Positions 41,895 to 53,600 of a stretch of DNA of 64,000 nucleotides are shown here, piece by piece. Under the pieces are notes generated by a model. It was not told the origin of the DNA. It searched no databases and saw only the letters and a program-made list of their open reading frames with translations. Made by a program: the position numbers and the translations under genes. This DNA comes from Tritrichomonas musculus. Taxonomy: Eukaryota; Parabasalia; Tritrichomonadida; Tritrichomonadidae. How positions within the stretch are numbered: position 1 is the stretch's first letter; every line of letters starts with the position of its first letter. The stretch covers positions 744,001-808,000 of the forward strand of contig JAPFFF010000040.1 of NCBI GenBank assembly GCA_039105265.1, read 5' to 3'.

Positions 41895-42078
41895 ATTAAA
41901 ATAAATTTCTTCTATATCTTCTTCTTCTTTTTTTTTTTTTTTTTGATCTCCAATAATCTTCTTTATCTTAATAAACGTTTTATTTTTTAAATTAATTGCT
42001 TTTATCTCAATAAAACGTAAATTTATTGTATCAAAAAAATAGAGAGAAAATTTTTGGTTGATTCAAAGTTTTCTTATA

Positions 42079-44565
42079 ATGCAAGGGATAATAAACCTTC
42101 AAGAGTATTTAGATGGCAAAAAAGAAATCCAAAAAGAGATTTTATCCCTTTTATCAGAGCAGAATCCCAGTTTTATTTCTCTAAAAAAATATATTGAAGA
42201 ACAAAAAATACATGAAAATGTTCATAATTTTAGATCATTTTTATACTTACTAGTAATGATATCAAATAATCATCACCGCTCTCCTTATTTTTTTAACAAT
42301 CTAGAAGCAATTATTTTATTATTTAAAGATGATTTTTCAAGATATTTGGCTAGCACTGAAATTTACAATATTTTCTATACAAGCAAGCAAATTGTTCATA
42401 TACTATTAAAGAACAAAATAACCACTATGGAGAATCTTTATCCTTTATTTCCAGAAGACTCCGATCAAAAAACTCACAATTTTTTTTTCAATGAGATGAA
42501 ACAATTTTTGAGTGAAGACTCTATCAAAAAAATTGAAGAAGAAAACGACGAAATTGAAAAAGATCCAGATCAATTTGAAAGAAATCGCGAAATTGGAGAA
42601 AATGAAACCTATTTGTGTCAATTAATTCGATCTGATTCGATTGATGACTTTATCATACATATCAACAAAAAAAGCATATCACTTAAAACTATAATAAAAA
42701 CGTCAATTTTTGAGACAAACTTTATGATAATAAACAAGGAACCATCACTAATTGAGTATGCAGCATTTTTTGGATCAATTCAAATTTTTAATTATTTACG
42801 ATTAAATTCAATTGAATTAACGCCAGATTTGTGGATCTATGCAATTCATGGTCAAAATGCAGAAATAATTCACCTTTTAGAAGAATTTGGCGTTGAACCA
42901 CCAAATAAATCATATGATATTTGTTTGATTGAAGCAATTATTTGTCACCATAACGATATAGCCAATTATTTTGTAAATAAATATTTTGACCAAGATGTTA
43001 TGACCAAAAATGAAAGAATTAAAACGGAAATAATTATTTCATATAATTACGAATTTTTTCCCAATGATTTTTCTGATGAAAAAACGTTTTTTGATTTGTG
43101 TCGAATTGACAACTTTCCACTTTTTGAATACATGATTAATCATAATAAATCCCTCAATATTGAATGTAAAAAAAAGATGGAAATTGATGACGATAAGCAT
43201 ATTTTTACTCCATTTTTAGTTTCGATACGAAATGACAATACAAATATTTTTGAATACTTAATTAAACGACCAGAAATTGATGTAAATTCAATAGGTTTGC
43301 TCATTAACTGGAATCCATTTCATGAAAAAACATCAACACCATTATTTCATTCAATTTGGATGGAGAATCCAAAAATAGTGAGACTTTTACTTGAGCATGA
43401 AAAAATTGACGCCAACATGAAAAGCTACAATAAAAGTTATTATGAAAATGATGGTTTTTATACTGTTGAACTGTTACCATTACATGAAGCAATATTCTCA
43501 ATGAATATCGAAATCATAAAATTATTGTTATCATGCGATAAAATTGATGTTAACTTAACTTGCCAATCGTATTATTCACGCAATAATTACACTCAGAAAT
43601 TTGAAGAATACGGGCCATTTCCTAAAATTTTTATGGTTGACAATATCTCTATTGATATTGTTAAATTATTCATAAATCATCCGAATATCGATATAAATCA
43701 GCAATCATATCTATTGAATGGAGAAAATGATGAAATCACCGATACACCTTTAACTTTTTCAATTAGAAATAAAAAATTTGATATCGCTAAACTTTTGCTA
43801 AATCATCCTAATATTGATGTCAATAGCAAATATATTGTTAAAAATATACAACGACCTCGTTTTGAAACGAAATCTGCATTATATTTGGCTATTGAAAATA
43901 AAAATGATGAAATAATTGACCTTTTATTGGCTAATTCAAAAATTGACGTTAATTTTCAATCAACAATTGATGATTCTAATTCTTCTTTTAATGAGAAAAA
44001 ATCTGTTCTTTATTTCGCTGTTGAAAATAACAATGAAAATCTTGTGAAAAAACTATTGTCTTTTAAGGATATTGATGTTAATTACATTTCTTTATTTATA
44101 AATAATCCAAATAAGAAAATCAAAAAAATTCCAATTTTACATAAGGCTATTGAAAATGGTAACTTACAAATTGTAAAGTATTTATTATCGAGTCCGAATA
44201 TTGATATAAACATAAAGTCAATTATTAAAAGAAGCGATAAAGATATTTCTAAAAATGTAGAAAAAACAACGTTGCAATACGCAATTGTTGGCGGTAATAT
44301 TGAAATTATCAAGCTTTTACTAGCAAATAAAAATATTGATTTTAATCAAAAATCATGCAAATTGGTGCTTACTCCTGATTCATTGATTAATGAAGAATAT
44401 ACGCCTTTGGAGATTTCATTGGTTCATGATAATGCTGATATTTTTATGCTTTTATTCGATCACTTCACTAAAATTGAGAAGCCAACATCTGAGTATTTAG
44501 ATCATCTTTTTCATATGACAAAAAACGAAAAAATTAAAAAAATTATTGCCAGTCTTATCAAATGA
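42079..44565 (+). CDS. Ankyrin-repeat protein (DUF3447-type)
   Basis: 828 residues from the first ATG (MQGIINLQEYLDGKK). The N-terminal ~180 residues are the helical domain that precedes ankyrins in trichomonad family members (FRSFLYLLVMISNNHHRSPY). DUF3447-type units (IEYAAFFGSIQIFNYLRLNS) then lead into about eleven ankyrin repeats to ~790, many with the motif EIIKLLLSCDKIDVN or IVKLFINHPNIDINQ. There is no catalytic or membrane domain. It probably binds proteins in the cytosol. Family expansion is shown by the fragments at 25799-26455 and 50230-50526 and the giant gene at 13889-21130. Confidence 0.9.
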   Translation: MQGIINLQEYLDGKKEIQKEILSLLSEQNPSFISLKKYIEEQKIHENVHNFRSFLYLLVMISNNHHRSPYFFNNLEAIILLFKDDFSRYLASTEIYNIFYTSKQIVHILLKNKITTMENLYPLFPEDSDQKTHNFFFNEMKQFLSEDSIKKIEEENDEIEKDPDQFERNREIGENETYLCQLIRSDSIDDFIIHINKKSISLKTIIKTSIFETNFMIINKEPSLIEYAAFFGSIQIFNYLRLNSIELTPDLWIYAIHGQNAEIIHLLEEFGVEPPNKSYDICLIEAIICHHNDIANYFVNKYFDQDVMTKNERIKTEIIISYNYEFFPNDFSDEKTFFDLCRIDNFPLFEYMINHNKSLNIECKKKMEIDDDKHIFTPFLVSIRNDNTNIFEYLIKRPEIDVNSIGLLINWNPFHEKTSTPLFHSIWMENPKIVRLLLEHEKIDANMKSYNKSYYENDGFYTVELLPLHEAIFSMNIEIIKLLLSCDKIDVNLTCQSYYSRNNYTQKFEEYGPFPKIFMVDNISIDIVKLFINHPNIDINQQSYLLNGENDEITDTPLTFSIRNKKFDIAKLLLNHPNIDVNSKYIVKNIQRPRFETKSALYLAIENKNDEIIDLLLANSKIDVNFQSTIDDSNSSFNEKKSVLYFAVENNNENLVKKLLSFKDIDVNYISLFINNPNKKIKKIPILHKAIENGNLQIVKYLLSSPNIDINIKSIIKRSDKDISKNVEKTTLQYAIVGGNIEIIKLLLANKNIDFNQKSCKLVLTPDSLINEEYTPLEISLVHDNADIFMLLFDHFTKIEKPTSEYLDHLFHMTKNEKIKKIIASLIK

Positions 44566-44749
44566 AATTCAATGATATAGCACATATTTGAATACCACAC
44601 AAACTTTTTGAATAAAATATGATCGTTTACAAACTTTTTTCAAAAAAATATCTTAAATTTAAACCATTAATAGTTATATTTTGAATGATTAATTAATGAA
44701 GACTCGATTTAAATGACGTACATCGTTTGCAAATACCAAGCAAACTAAA

Positions 44750-45078
44750 GGATCGATTCTAAAATAGTTGTACAATTCTGAAGGACATTCAAAAAGTGGA
44801 ATTTCTTCAGAAAAAATAATCATAATAAAATAGCTAAAAAAAAATTTTTATTTTACAAAATTTTTACCGATTCTTACCGCCAGCCGCGGAGTCTCGACTC
44901 GGCTTCGCTTCGCTCAGTCTCGCTCGACGCCCGCTAGGCGGTATGTAGTCTCGGTAAAAATTATGTAAAAATATAAAAAGATTTAATATTATTTAGCATT
45001 TTTATTTGATTATTTTTTCTGAAGAAATTCCACTTTTTGAATGCTCTTTCAATTGTACAACTATTTTAGAATCGATCC
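44750..45078. mobile_element. MITE-like element with GC-rich core, copy 2
   Basis: Inverted repeats start GGATCGATTCTAAAATAG and run ~70 bp inward through CATTCAAAAAGTGGAA and CTTCAGAAAAAATAATCA. The GC-rich core (~44875-44970, GCCAGCCGCGG...CCCGCTAGGCGG) matches the core of the element at 3650-3949 in opposite orientation. It sits in what looks like a decayed coding region that continues to its right. Confidence 0.8.
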
Positions 45079-45370
45079 CATTAATTATTTGTCCTATGAT
45101 GATCATTTCATATGGATCATCTTTGATATCATTTCGAACTTCTTTTTCTACTTTTTCGAACAATTCGATATTCAGAAAAAAATGTGTTTGATTCTTATAT
45201 TGACCTTTTTGAAAGTGCATTATTTATTTCAGTTTTAACATCACTAAATTTGATTTTTTGTAGTATTTTTGTATTCTTGGGGATGCTTATTGATTTCTTG
45301 TTATAGGATTCTTTGATCTTGTCGTCACTTAGTTTAATTATCAATGATTTATCATTTATAATTAATAATT
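45030..45370 (-). pseudogene. Gene remnant interrupted by the MITE
   Basis: Reading leftward: SLIIKLSDDKIKESYNKKSI, then SIPKNTKILQKIKFSDVKTE, INNALSKRSI; a frame change near 45190, then HFFLNIELFEKVEKEVRNDI, KDDPYEMIIIGQIINGIDSK up to the MITE end. Coding-like throughout but of unknown family. The apparent C-terminus is supplied by MITE sequence. Confidence 0.45.
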
Positions 45371-45878
45371 AAGAATATAAAATGTTTTTTATGTAAAATA
45401 TTAATTTTTTTTATTAGGAAAAAAGATATTCCTAAAATTCCCCAAAACATAAAACGTATTTTTATTATTGAAAAATTTCTGATTTTGTAATTTTTTCTGA
45501 AGATTAAAAAAACGTTGAAATCCATTTTTTATCTCAAAATTTAAAACTGTAATATCTTTGTATAAAATGATTTAAAATATTAAAATGATATAGATTAATA
45601 TTTTATTTTATATATTTATTATTATTGTATATTTTATTAAATAATATAATAATAAATTTAGAAAGATATTTTGCTTTAGAGTTATATCTTGGAATGAATT
45701 AAAACCATATACGTTTTGAAATATAGTTAACAAATTCTTATTCAATATAGATGACAAATAGATATAGAAATAAATGTTGGAAAATATTAAAAAAAAGATT
45801 AATAATTCATAATTAAAACCCGTTTATTAATTTCGCATTCTATTTTTTCAAAAATCCCGCATTATTAAAATGGTATGT

Positions 45879-47015
45879 TCAACAAAGATGTTGGTTCGTA
45901 TTACTTTCTGTATTTTTTTGTTTCTTTTCTTCTTCAAATGTCGATTCTGACGCACTTGGTGTTATAGTCGTATCCTTTTCTTTGGTAGTCCAGTCAAGAA
46001 CAATCTTACCTGAGTAACCACTGCTCATCTTTTCAAAAGCTTCTTTGAATTCTGTATAGTGGTAGCGATGCGTAATCAATGGTCTCATATCAAATCCTTC
46101 CCGAACCATTTCTGACATTTGTTTCCACGTTTCAACTTTTCGTCCATAAACTCCTTGCAAACGAAGTCCTTTCAAGATAATTTTGCTCATATCAACTTCA
46201 ATAGGTTGACCTGAAAGTCCAAGAAGGCTAATTTCTCCTCCGTTATGAACAAGATTAATCATATCTTTAAGTGCTTTACCATTACCACTCATTTCAAGAC
46301 CAACATCAAATCCTTTACCAATGTTGTATTCTGAAAGAACTTCTTTCAAGTTGCATTTAGAAAGATTAACACAAACATCAGCACCCATCTTCTTAGCAAG
46401 TTCAAGTCGGTAATCATTAACATCTGTAATAACAACTAACCGCGCTCCTTTGTGCTTGCAAATACCTGCTGACATGATACCAATTGGCCCTGCTCCTGTA
46501 ATTAAAACTGCTTTGTTTTTAAGTTCCCACATCATAGACGCATGTGTCGCATTGCCAAATGCATCGAAAAATGAAACAAATTCTTCTGGGAAACTTTCGT
46601 CAATTTCAATAACGTTGCACTCTGGGATACAAACATATTCCGCAAAGGCTCCTGATCGGTTAACTCCAACACTTATCGTCTCTTCACAGAATTGGATGTC
46701 ACCACGTTGACAATGTTCACATTTACGGCATGTAATATGACCTTCTCCACTAACTCGTTGACCAACTTTATACTTCGTACACCCTTCTCCAACTTTGAAA
46801 ATCTCTCCAACATATTCATGACCAATAACAACTGGAGGCTTGATATGCTGTTGTGCCCATTCATCCCAATTGTAGATATGAACATCTGTTCCACAAATCG
46901 AAGACTTGTGAATTTTGATTAGGACTTCGCCTGGACCTGGTTCTGGAATAGGAACTTGCTGAAGTTCAAGTCCTGGGCCTGAAATGTGCTTGACAAGAGC
47001 GTTCATTTCTTGCAT
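45879..47015 (-). CDS. tdh: L-threonine 3-dehydrogenase, copy B
   Basis: Twin of the gene at 29896-31032. One residue differs (Arg to His before NGGEISLL, CGT to CAT) plus a handful of silent changes, for example GGC/GGG in a Gly codon and two near SASES. All zinc ligands and the NAD-binding GAGPIG are conserved. Flanking non-coding DNA is almost equally similar, so the pair arose recently or is homogenised by gene conversion. Function as for copy A; two copies may raise dosage. The ATG at 47015 is chosen by the same argument as for copy A. Confidence 0.92.
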   Translation of the reverse strand: MQEMNALVKHISGPGLELQQVPIPEPGPGEVLIKIHKSSICGTDVHIYNWDEWAQQHIKPPVVIGHEYVGEIFKVGEGCTKYKVGQRVSGEGHITCRKCEHCQRGDIQFCEETISVGVNRSGAFAEYVCIPECNVIEIDESFPEEFVSFFDAFGNATHASMMWELKNKAVLITGAGPIGIMSAGICKHKGARLVVITDVNDYRLELAKKMGADVCVNLSKCNLKEVLSEYNIGKGFDVGLEMSGNGKALKDMINLVHNGGEISLLGLSGQPIEVDMSKIILKGLRLQGVYGRKVETWKQMSEMVREGFDMRPLITHRYHYTEFKEAFEKMSSGYSGKIVLDWTTKEKDTTITPSASESTFEEEKKQKNTESNTNQHLC

Positions 47016-48165
47016 CTGTAATTTATATAAATAAATCTCAAAATTATTCGCGTTTAAAATTTTCAATTTTTCAATAAACTTTACTCTCATTTTTTTCTAT
47101 GCTTATCGCAATCATTCTCAAATCAATGACCATTTTCAATCGTTTATCTCTTATTCTTCTCAAAAAAGAAAACTTTAAAATAAAATTTTATTAATTAAGA
47201 CATATATTTTTATCACAAATTTTCTTTTCTTTTTTTCTATACTAATATTATTATTAATTATAATGAATAAATTTATATTAATAAATATTATTATTTTCAT
47301 AAAAAATGTCAATTATAATGTAAAATATTTAAATAATCAAAAAACGAAAAGTTCAAACTATCAACTTTTTGTTAGCAAGTTTGGTTTATAATTGAGAGAT
47401 GAAAATCATTTTTTTTAATATATTAATTCTGTATTCAATATAATATATATCATTTATTAATATTTAAATATAAATATCAGATATATAATAACATATTATA
47501 AATACTTATAATGAATACAAATAAAATATATGATGATATATTTATGAAACATCATCAAAATTAAGTAAAAACGACAAAAACATAATAATAAAATAATCAA
47601 AATAAAAATTAATGAACAAAATAATATAACATATATATCTAATATATAAATAATAAGAATAATCTAAGAAAAGATAACTAGGAATATAGATAAAAGAAGG
47701 ACATATTAAAAAAAATATCGTAATATAGAAAAAATTGAGGTAAAATTTTCAAAAATACGATAAATCTTCACTGAAAAAATTTGATCAACAAACGTGTATT
47801 GATTTCATACGATAAATTTTGAAATGAACGATTTTGAAAACCAGAAATTCCGATATTTTACCATCCATCTTTTTTATTTATTCTTCTTCTACTATATTAC
47901 AACAAAGATATCAAATTTAAAAAGCAAATCTCCTTTTATGATCTTAAACAAAAATTTTTTTAATTTATAAAATCTTCAATTCTTCTTTCAAATCACCCAA
48001 TTATATTTTGTAAATATCATAAATATGAAACAAATTCTTTATAAACAATAATGATTTTAAACAAAATCAACAAATATTATTCTCTTCACTTTCTTTGCAT
48101 TTCTATACTCACACTATAATTACAAAATGACATCCTTGTGAATTAATAAATAAATCTGAATAGCT

Positions 48166-48238
48166 CATGTGGCATAGTGGTAATTGCGTTCATCATCAAA
48201 GTGGAAGTTCAACGGTTCGAATCCGTTCATGGGCACTT
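48166..48238 (+). tRNA. tRNA-like Pol III gene, copy 3
   Basis: 73 nt identical to the copies at 23714 and 26960, with box A and box B intact. A T6 terminator follows, then GGTTTATTTTTAT, which also resembles the 3' flank of copy 1. The anticodon loop is CATCAAA as in the other copies. Confidence 0.6.
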
Positions 48239-48240
48239 TT

Positions 48241-48745
48241 TTGGTTTATTTTTATTTAAGAATTAAAAAAGATAATCACATATATTATTTCTCAGATGCT
48301 TTGTTTGACAATTCCTATAAATCAATATAAAACCTGTGGATTGGAGTCAAATACTTTTTTCTTAAATCATTATTCAGAAACATAGCATTCATCAACATAA
48401 TTAGAAATGGCCATATTAGAAAAATGGATCAAAACTTAACAAGCCTACTTTTTCCTTTTTTTTAAATATCTGTATTATTTACATTTTAAATGTTTTTAAC
48501 ATATTAGGAGGTGTTGTTCAACTTATTGAAAAAGTTCTTTTTCCATTTTTACATCAATATTATTTTCTATGAAAATTTGAAAGGGTATTTACATAAAAAA
48601 ATTGAATTTTTTTTGATCGTTTGGTATCAAAAAGTTTCTTTTCCTTTTTTTACTTCTTTTTTCTTTTTTACAATCTTACTGTACGTGTTTCTTAATTTAA
48701 AAACAAATATCTAAAAAAATTAATTTTGAAAATTTGGTTTATTAA
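48241..48745. other. AT-rich intergenic region
   Basis: No gene. TTAACAAGCCTA at ~48435-48447 resembles the right end of the TAGGCTTG family and may be a relic. Confidence 0.4.
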
Positions 48746-49246
48746 TTATGATAAATAACGATGTTTGTAATTTTTGTAAAAGAAGCCAGCGCCAACATTA
48801 TCCAAGCACCATTTCACAAAATGATGACAATTATGATTTAATAAATTATAAGAACCTTTGTTCCAGCCACCATTTTGCTTGATCTTATTTTCAAGATCAT
48901 CAGGCGTCACTTTTGTTGTTCCATTAACTTTTCCACCTAATTTATCCCAATCAATTTTTCGAACTTTTCCAGATCCATCTTTAACATTTCTACCAACACC
49001 TTTCAAGCGATGCCATCCATCTGAATCATACTCAAATAGATCAGTTCCAATCAAAAAAACACAATGGCTTGGCGTTTCTGAAGCTGGAACTTTTGGAATA
49101 TCAAGCGATGTAAAAACTTCAGAGTCTAACGTTACTTCTCTACCTAATAATTGAGCCATATACTTCAAGAATTCGCCAACTTGGGCACCAGTTTGCTTGA
49201 AAAATCCCATTGGTTCCAATCCAACACGAAACTTGTAGATTGTCAT
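48746..49246 (-). CDS. Small papain-fold (NlpC/P60-LRAT-like) protein
   Basis: 166 residues from the ATG at 49246 (MTIYKFRVGLEPMG). SHCVFLIGTDLFEYDSDGWH could carry the catalytic His, and YNLLNHNCHHFVKWCLDNV the NCxHFV Cys motif, the circularly permuted order of LRAT/NlpC/PPPDE-type enzymes. Such proteins are acyltransferases, amidases or isopeptidases, and the sequence alone does not decide. No signal peptide is seen, so it is likely cytosolic or membrane-associated. It stands alone; no related neighbour. Confidence 0.55.
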   Translation of the reverse strand: MTIYKFRVGLEPMGFFKQTGAQVGEFLKYMAQLLGREVTLDSEVFTSLDIPKVPASETPSHCVFLIGTDLFEYDSDGWHRLKGVGRNVKDGSGKVRKIDWDKLGGKVNGTTKVTPDDLENKIKQNGGWNKGSYNLLNHNCHHFVKWCLDNVGAGFFYKNYKHRYLS

Positions 49247-50219
49247 AAGGACCTTAAAAATTGTGATGTGAAAATTCAATGCATCATTTCACATTTTTAT
49301 TTTTTTTCCATTTCCCGATCATTTATAGAAAATAATAAAATTTTTATTTTTCCACACGAAAATAAACTTTTTTAATCATCATTTATCCATATATATTAAA
49401 GATTTTTCCCAAAAAACTTTAAAAAAATGATATTAGAGCCATTTTGGCTTATCACATATTAAAAAAATTGATTTTTATACATTACCACATGATTATAAAG
49501 TTTGCTTATTTATAAAAATCAAATTTTAACAAATTTTAATAACAGGATAAATCTATTTTTATTAAAATTTTGTAAGAACTTTTTATATGAGGTTTCAGAA
49601 TAATTGAGAAGAACATTGAAATTTACGATCAAAAATAAATATACAAATTCAACAGCAAAATCTTTATCAATATCAGCATAATCAGTTCCAACATAATCCA
49701 TATCAATACCAGCTAAATCAGTACCAACAAAATCAGTATCAATATCTGGAAACAATAATTATCTCAATATCAATGTCATCAAATACAATATCTTCAATCA
49801 TAATTTCCTCAATTCCAATTGTCTCAAATTATATAATATTTCATAAACTTTGAGTTTTTTAATTATATGCTAATTACATAAAATTAATCCTCTAAACACA
49901 AAATTCAAATATTGAAAAATTTTCTTGGAAAATAAATTATTTGATAAAATTTCATTCAAAATTTTCAATTAAAATTTTTTAACATTAACATTAATGAAAA
50001 GTTGAATAAAAGTATGTATGTCAAAAATTTTATATGAAGTAAATATATAAAGGAACTTGAGAGCTTATTTTTCAATACTACCGATATTATATTAAGGTAT
50101 ATTTTAATATTTAAGTATTAATATAAGTATCAATATTGAAATACTGGTCTGATTTATCAAATCCGGTTTATTTTAAAGATTTATACACAAATATTTAGAA
50201 CTCATAGAATTCGGAGGTC
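49247..50219. other. AT-rich intergenic region
   Basis: No supported gene. At ~49665-49750 there are short imperfect repeats of AATCAGTACCAACA type, seven to twelve codons long, which produce a spurious Asp/Gly/Thr-rich frame on the minus strand. Confidence 0.4.
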
Positions 50220-50229
50220 TCATTTTTAT
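50220..50229 (+). promoter_or_regulatory. Inr-like element of the ankyrin fragment
   Basis: TCATTTTTAT directly before ATG (the A of TCA is 8 bases from the start). Same sequence as before pyrB. It shows that the truncated gene may keep a working promoter. Confidence 0.5.
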
Positions 50230-50526
50230 ATGTCCAAATCAAGGTATCCTCATTCTGAGCAAAACTCGCTCCTATTAAAAGGCGAGATTTCTACCGCCAC
50301 AGCCACTGTGAATGAGAATCCACATCAAGAAGCCAACAGTAGAAACCAAAGCAATCCAATAATAAACAATGCTCAAAAGGAAATGAAAGAACTGTACAGA
50401 GCTCTTATGCAATTTCTCAATAATTCAGATAGCAATGAGAATTATTTCCAAGATTTAATTAATATTATTCGTCAGCAAAAACAAGAAGAAAACAGCGAAC
50501 AAATATTTATTTTTAAAAAAGTGTAA
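50230..50526 (+). pseudogene. N-terminal fragment of an ankyrin-family gene
   Basis: 98 residues, ATG to stop. The second half (LYRALMQFLNNSDSNENYFQ, DLINIIRQQKQEENSEQ) matches the N-terminal helical domain of the family at 42079. No ankyrin repeats follow; the next gene is on the other strand 100 bp away. It could be a small expressed protein, but truncation is more likely. Confidence 0.5.
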
Positions 50527-50627
50527 AATACATGAAGCGGAAGAGATTAATAAAGAAACGTTTATAATAACATAAATACTATATAAAAACATGAAGATAA
50601 AAAAACATTGATCTGAAATTACATCAT

Positions 50628-53600
50628 CTATGCCCACAGTGAAAAATCGTCATCTGAGCCTTGGTGGTCAATGCTGACCGACACGTCATTCACAGCGAGC
50701 GCGTACCTCGATGGCTGACTGGGAGCTGCCGCTTCGTTGCTGCTTGAGGAAGCTTCTTCGGAGTCGGAGCCTTTTGCGCACTTTTTCTTCACTAATAAAA
50801 TAATGACAACGATGAGAATGATGAGGAAGGCTACAACTGCGCAGATGATTCCGATGAGGAGGGGAAGGTTCCTCTCTTTCGAGGCTGCTGATGCTGATGG
50901 AAGTGGAACCGGCAGCAGGACAAAGAGTGACTGAAGAGTGACAGAATCAGAGAAAAATTTTGAAACGGAAAAATAGGATGATTCGGTGAAGTGAGGTGAT
51001 GAAGTGACCAAAATAGACGCAGAAAAATTTGATGACATTGAAAACTCAACCGATTTTGTGAAAACCGTTGAAAACGAAAAATTTTCTGTCTCAGAAAATA
51101 TAGATGACTTTGAAAAAGCAGAAGAAAAAGAAAAATCATCAGATTCGGTGAAGTGTATAGTTGAAGTGAAGTCATTTGATTGAGTAAAATCAATTGACCT
51201 TGAGAAATCTGATGAGGGTGAAAATTCTGACGATTGAGAAAATTCAATAGACTCAGAAAAGTCCTCAGAAAAAGTGAAATAAATAGATCTTGTGAAATCA
51301 GAAGATAACGAAAAAACCGTCGATGATGTGAAGTCATCTGAATCAGAGAATAGACATGACTTTGAAAAGTCAGAAGAAAGAGTGAAATGTTCTGTTTTTG
51401 TGAATTCAGACGACAATGAAAACAGCTGTGTTCTTGTGAATTGGCCTGATGAAGTGAAGTGATCTGACTGTGAGAATCCCAGCGAGCTAGAAAAGGCCGA
51501 TGACTCGGTGAACTTGCGTGTGTAAATATTTGACATTGTGAAGGCCAATGACAAGGTGAAATCATTTGACAGTGAAAAGCCAACAGACTCAGTGAATTTG
51601 TGAGTGAAAATTTCAGACATCGTGAATTCCGACGAGAGCGAAAATGCGGAAGATTCGCTGAAAAGTGACGATTCAGAAAATTCAATTGTCTCTGAAAAAT
51701 CAGACGAGAGCGAAAAGGCAGACGAGTGGCTGAATGGCATCGTCTCAGTGAAAGCATAAGAACCAGAGAAATCAGAAGAGCGAGTGAAGAAGGACGAGAA
51801 TGAAAAGCCAGTCGACTCGCTGAACTGCGCCGACAATGAGAACCTGAATGTTCCGCTGAATTTTGAGGACTCAGAGAAAAAGAGCGACTCAGAAAAGCGG
51901 GACGAAAGTGATAAATCTGCTGTTTCTGAAAAAATTGACGATTCAGAAAATCCTATGGAATTGGTGAAGTGATGTGAAAGAGAGAAGTCAGACGTCTTTG
52001 AAAATTCTGATGACTCTGAGAATTGAGAACTCTCTGTAAAATAAGCCGACATTGAAAAATCTGACGTTTCACTGAAAATTGAGGACTGGCTGAATTCAAC
52101 TGACTCTGAAAACATAGACGACAAGGAAAACATCACCGTTTGCGAGAAGTCGGATGACTGCGAAAACAGTGATGTCTGAGAGAAAAGTGACGACTCGGAA
52201 AATTCTGTAGATTTTGTGAAGTGATGTGAAAGAGAGAAGTCAGATGACTTTGAGAACAAAGATGACAATGTGAAATCTGCAGATTTACTGAATTCAGACG
52301 ATTTTGGGAAGCCGGCTGTCTCTGAAAATTCAGATGATAATGAGAAAACTGAAGTTTCTGAAAAAAGTGACGATTCAGAAAATTCTGAGGATTTGGTGAA
52401 GCTTTTTGAAAGGGAGAAGTCAGATGACATTGAAAACATAGATGACAGAGTGAAGTCAGAAGTCTCCGTGAATTCATAACTTTTTGAAAAAATTTCTGAT
52501 ATTGAAAAATCTGACGTTTCACTGAAAATTGATGACTGACTGAATTCAGCTGACTTTGAGAACAAAGACGACAATGAAAACATCGTCGTTTGCGAGAAGT
52601 CGGATGACTGCGAAAACAGTGACGTCTGAGAGAAAAGTGACGACTCAGAAAATTCTGTAGATTTTGTGAAGTGGATTGAGAGTGAGAAGTCAGACGACCT
52701 AGAAAACAAAGAAGATGAAGTGAAGTCAGATGTCTCTGTGAATTCTGGCGTCTCTGAAAATTGCGAACTCTCTGAAAAATAACCTGAAAATGAAAAATCT
52801 GACGTTTCGCTGAAAATTGAGGATCGAGAGAAATCAAACGACTCTGAAAACGAAGACGACAAAGAAAAATACATTGTCTGTGAAAAGCTAGATGTTTGAG
52901 AAAATCCTGCTGTTTCTGAAAAAAGTGATGATTTTGAAAATTCTGTGGATTTAGTGAAGTGGCTTGAGAGTGAGAAGTCAGACGACTTAGAAAACAAAGA
53001 AGACAAGGTGAAATCAGATGTTTCCGTGAATTCTGACGTCTCTGTAAATTGAATACTCTTTGTAAATTCAGTTGACATTGAAAATTGTGATGTTCTGCTG
53101 AAAATTGAAGACTTAGTGAAGTCAACTGACTCTGAAAACAAAGAAGACAGAGAAAACTTTGCTGTTTGTGAAAAGCCAGATGTATGAGAAAATTCCGCTG
53201 TTTCTGAGAAAAGTGACGATTTTGTAAATTCTGTAGATTCAGTGAAGTGGCCTGAAATGGTGAAGTCAAATGACTCTGAAAACAAAGAAGACAGAGAAAA
53301 CTTTGTTGTCTGCGAAAAACCAGATGTCTGAGAAAACTCCTCGGTTTCTGAAAAAACATCTGAAATTGAAAATAGCGATGACTGTGAAAAATGGAGCGAC
53401 TGAGAAAAAGATGATGAAACCGTGAAAAGCGAAGATTCAGAGAATAGATATGACCTGGAGAACACAAAAGTCAGCGAAAAAATAGATGATTGAGAAAAAC
53501 CGTCCGAGTTTGTGAAGTAGAGCGTGCTTGCAAATGCCGACGACTGCGAAAAAGGAAGCGAACTTGAGAAACTGTCTGACACTGAAAACGAATCAGAAAA

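Larger units (their letters stand above)
45490..48240 (-). repeat. Arm B of the inverted duplication
   Basis: Reverse-complement match of 28800-31430. This arm keeps the full tRNA-like gene at its outer end. Differences from arm A are mostly in homopolymer lengths and scattered substitutions in the far upstream region. Confidence 0.9.

Noticed and set aside
49519-49755. Asp/Gly/Thr-rich open frame
   Set aside because: Generated by short imperfect repeats in an intergenic region, followed by unrelated hydrophobic text; no family recognised.
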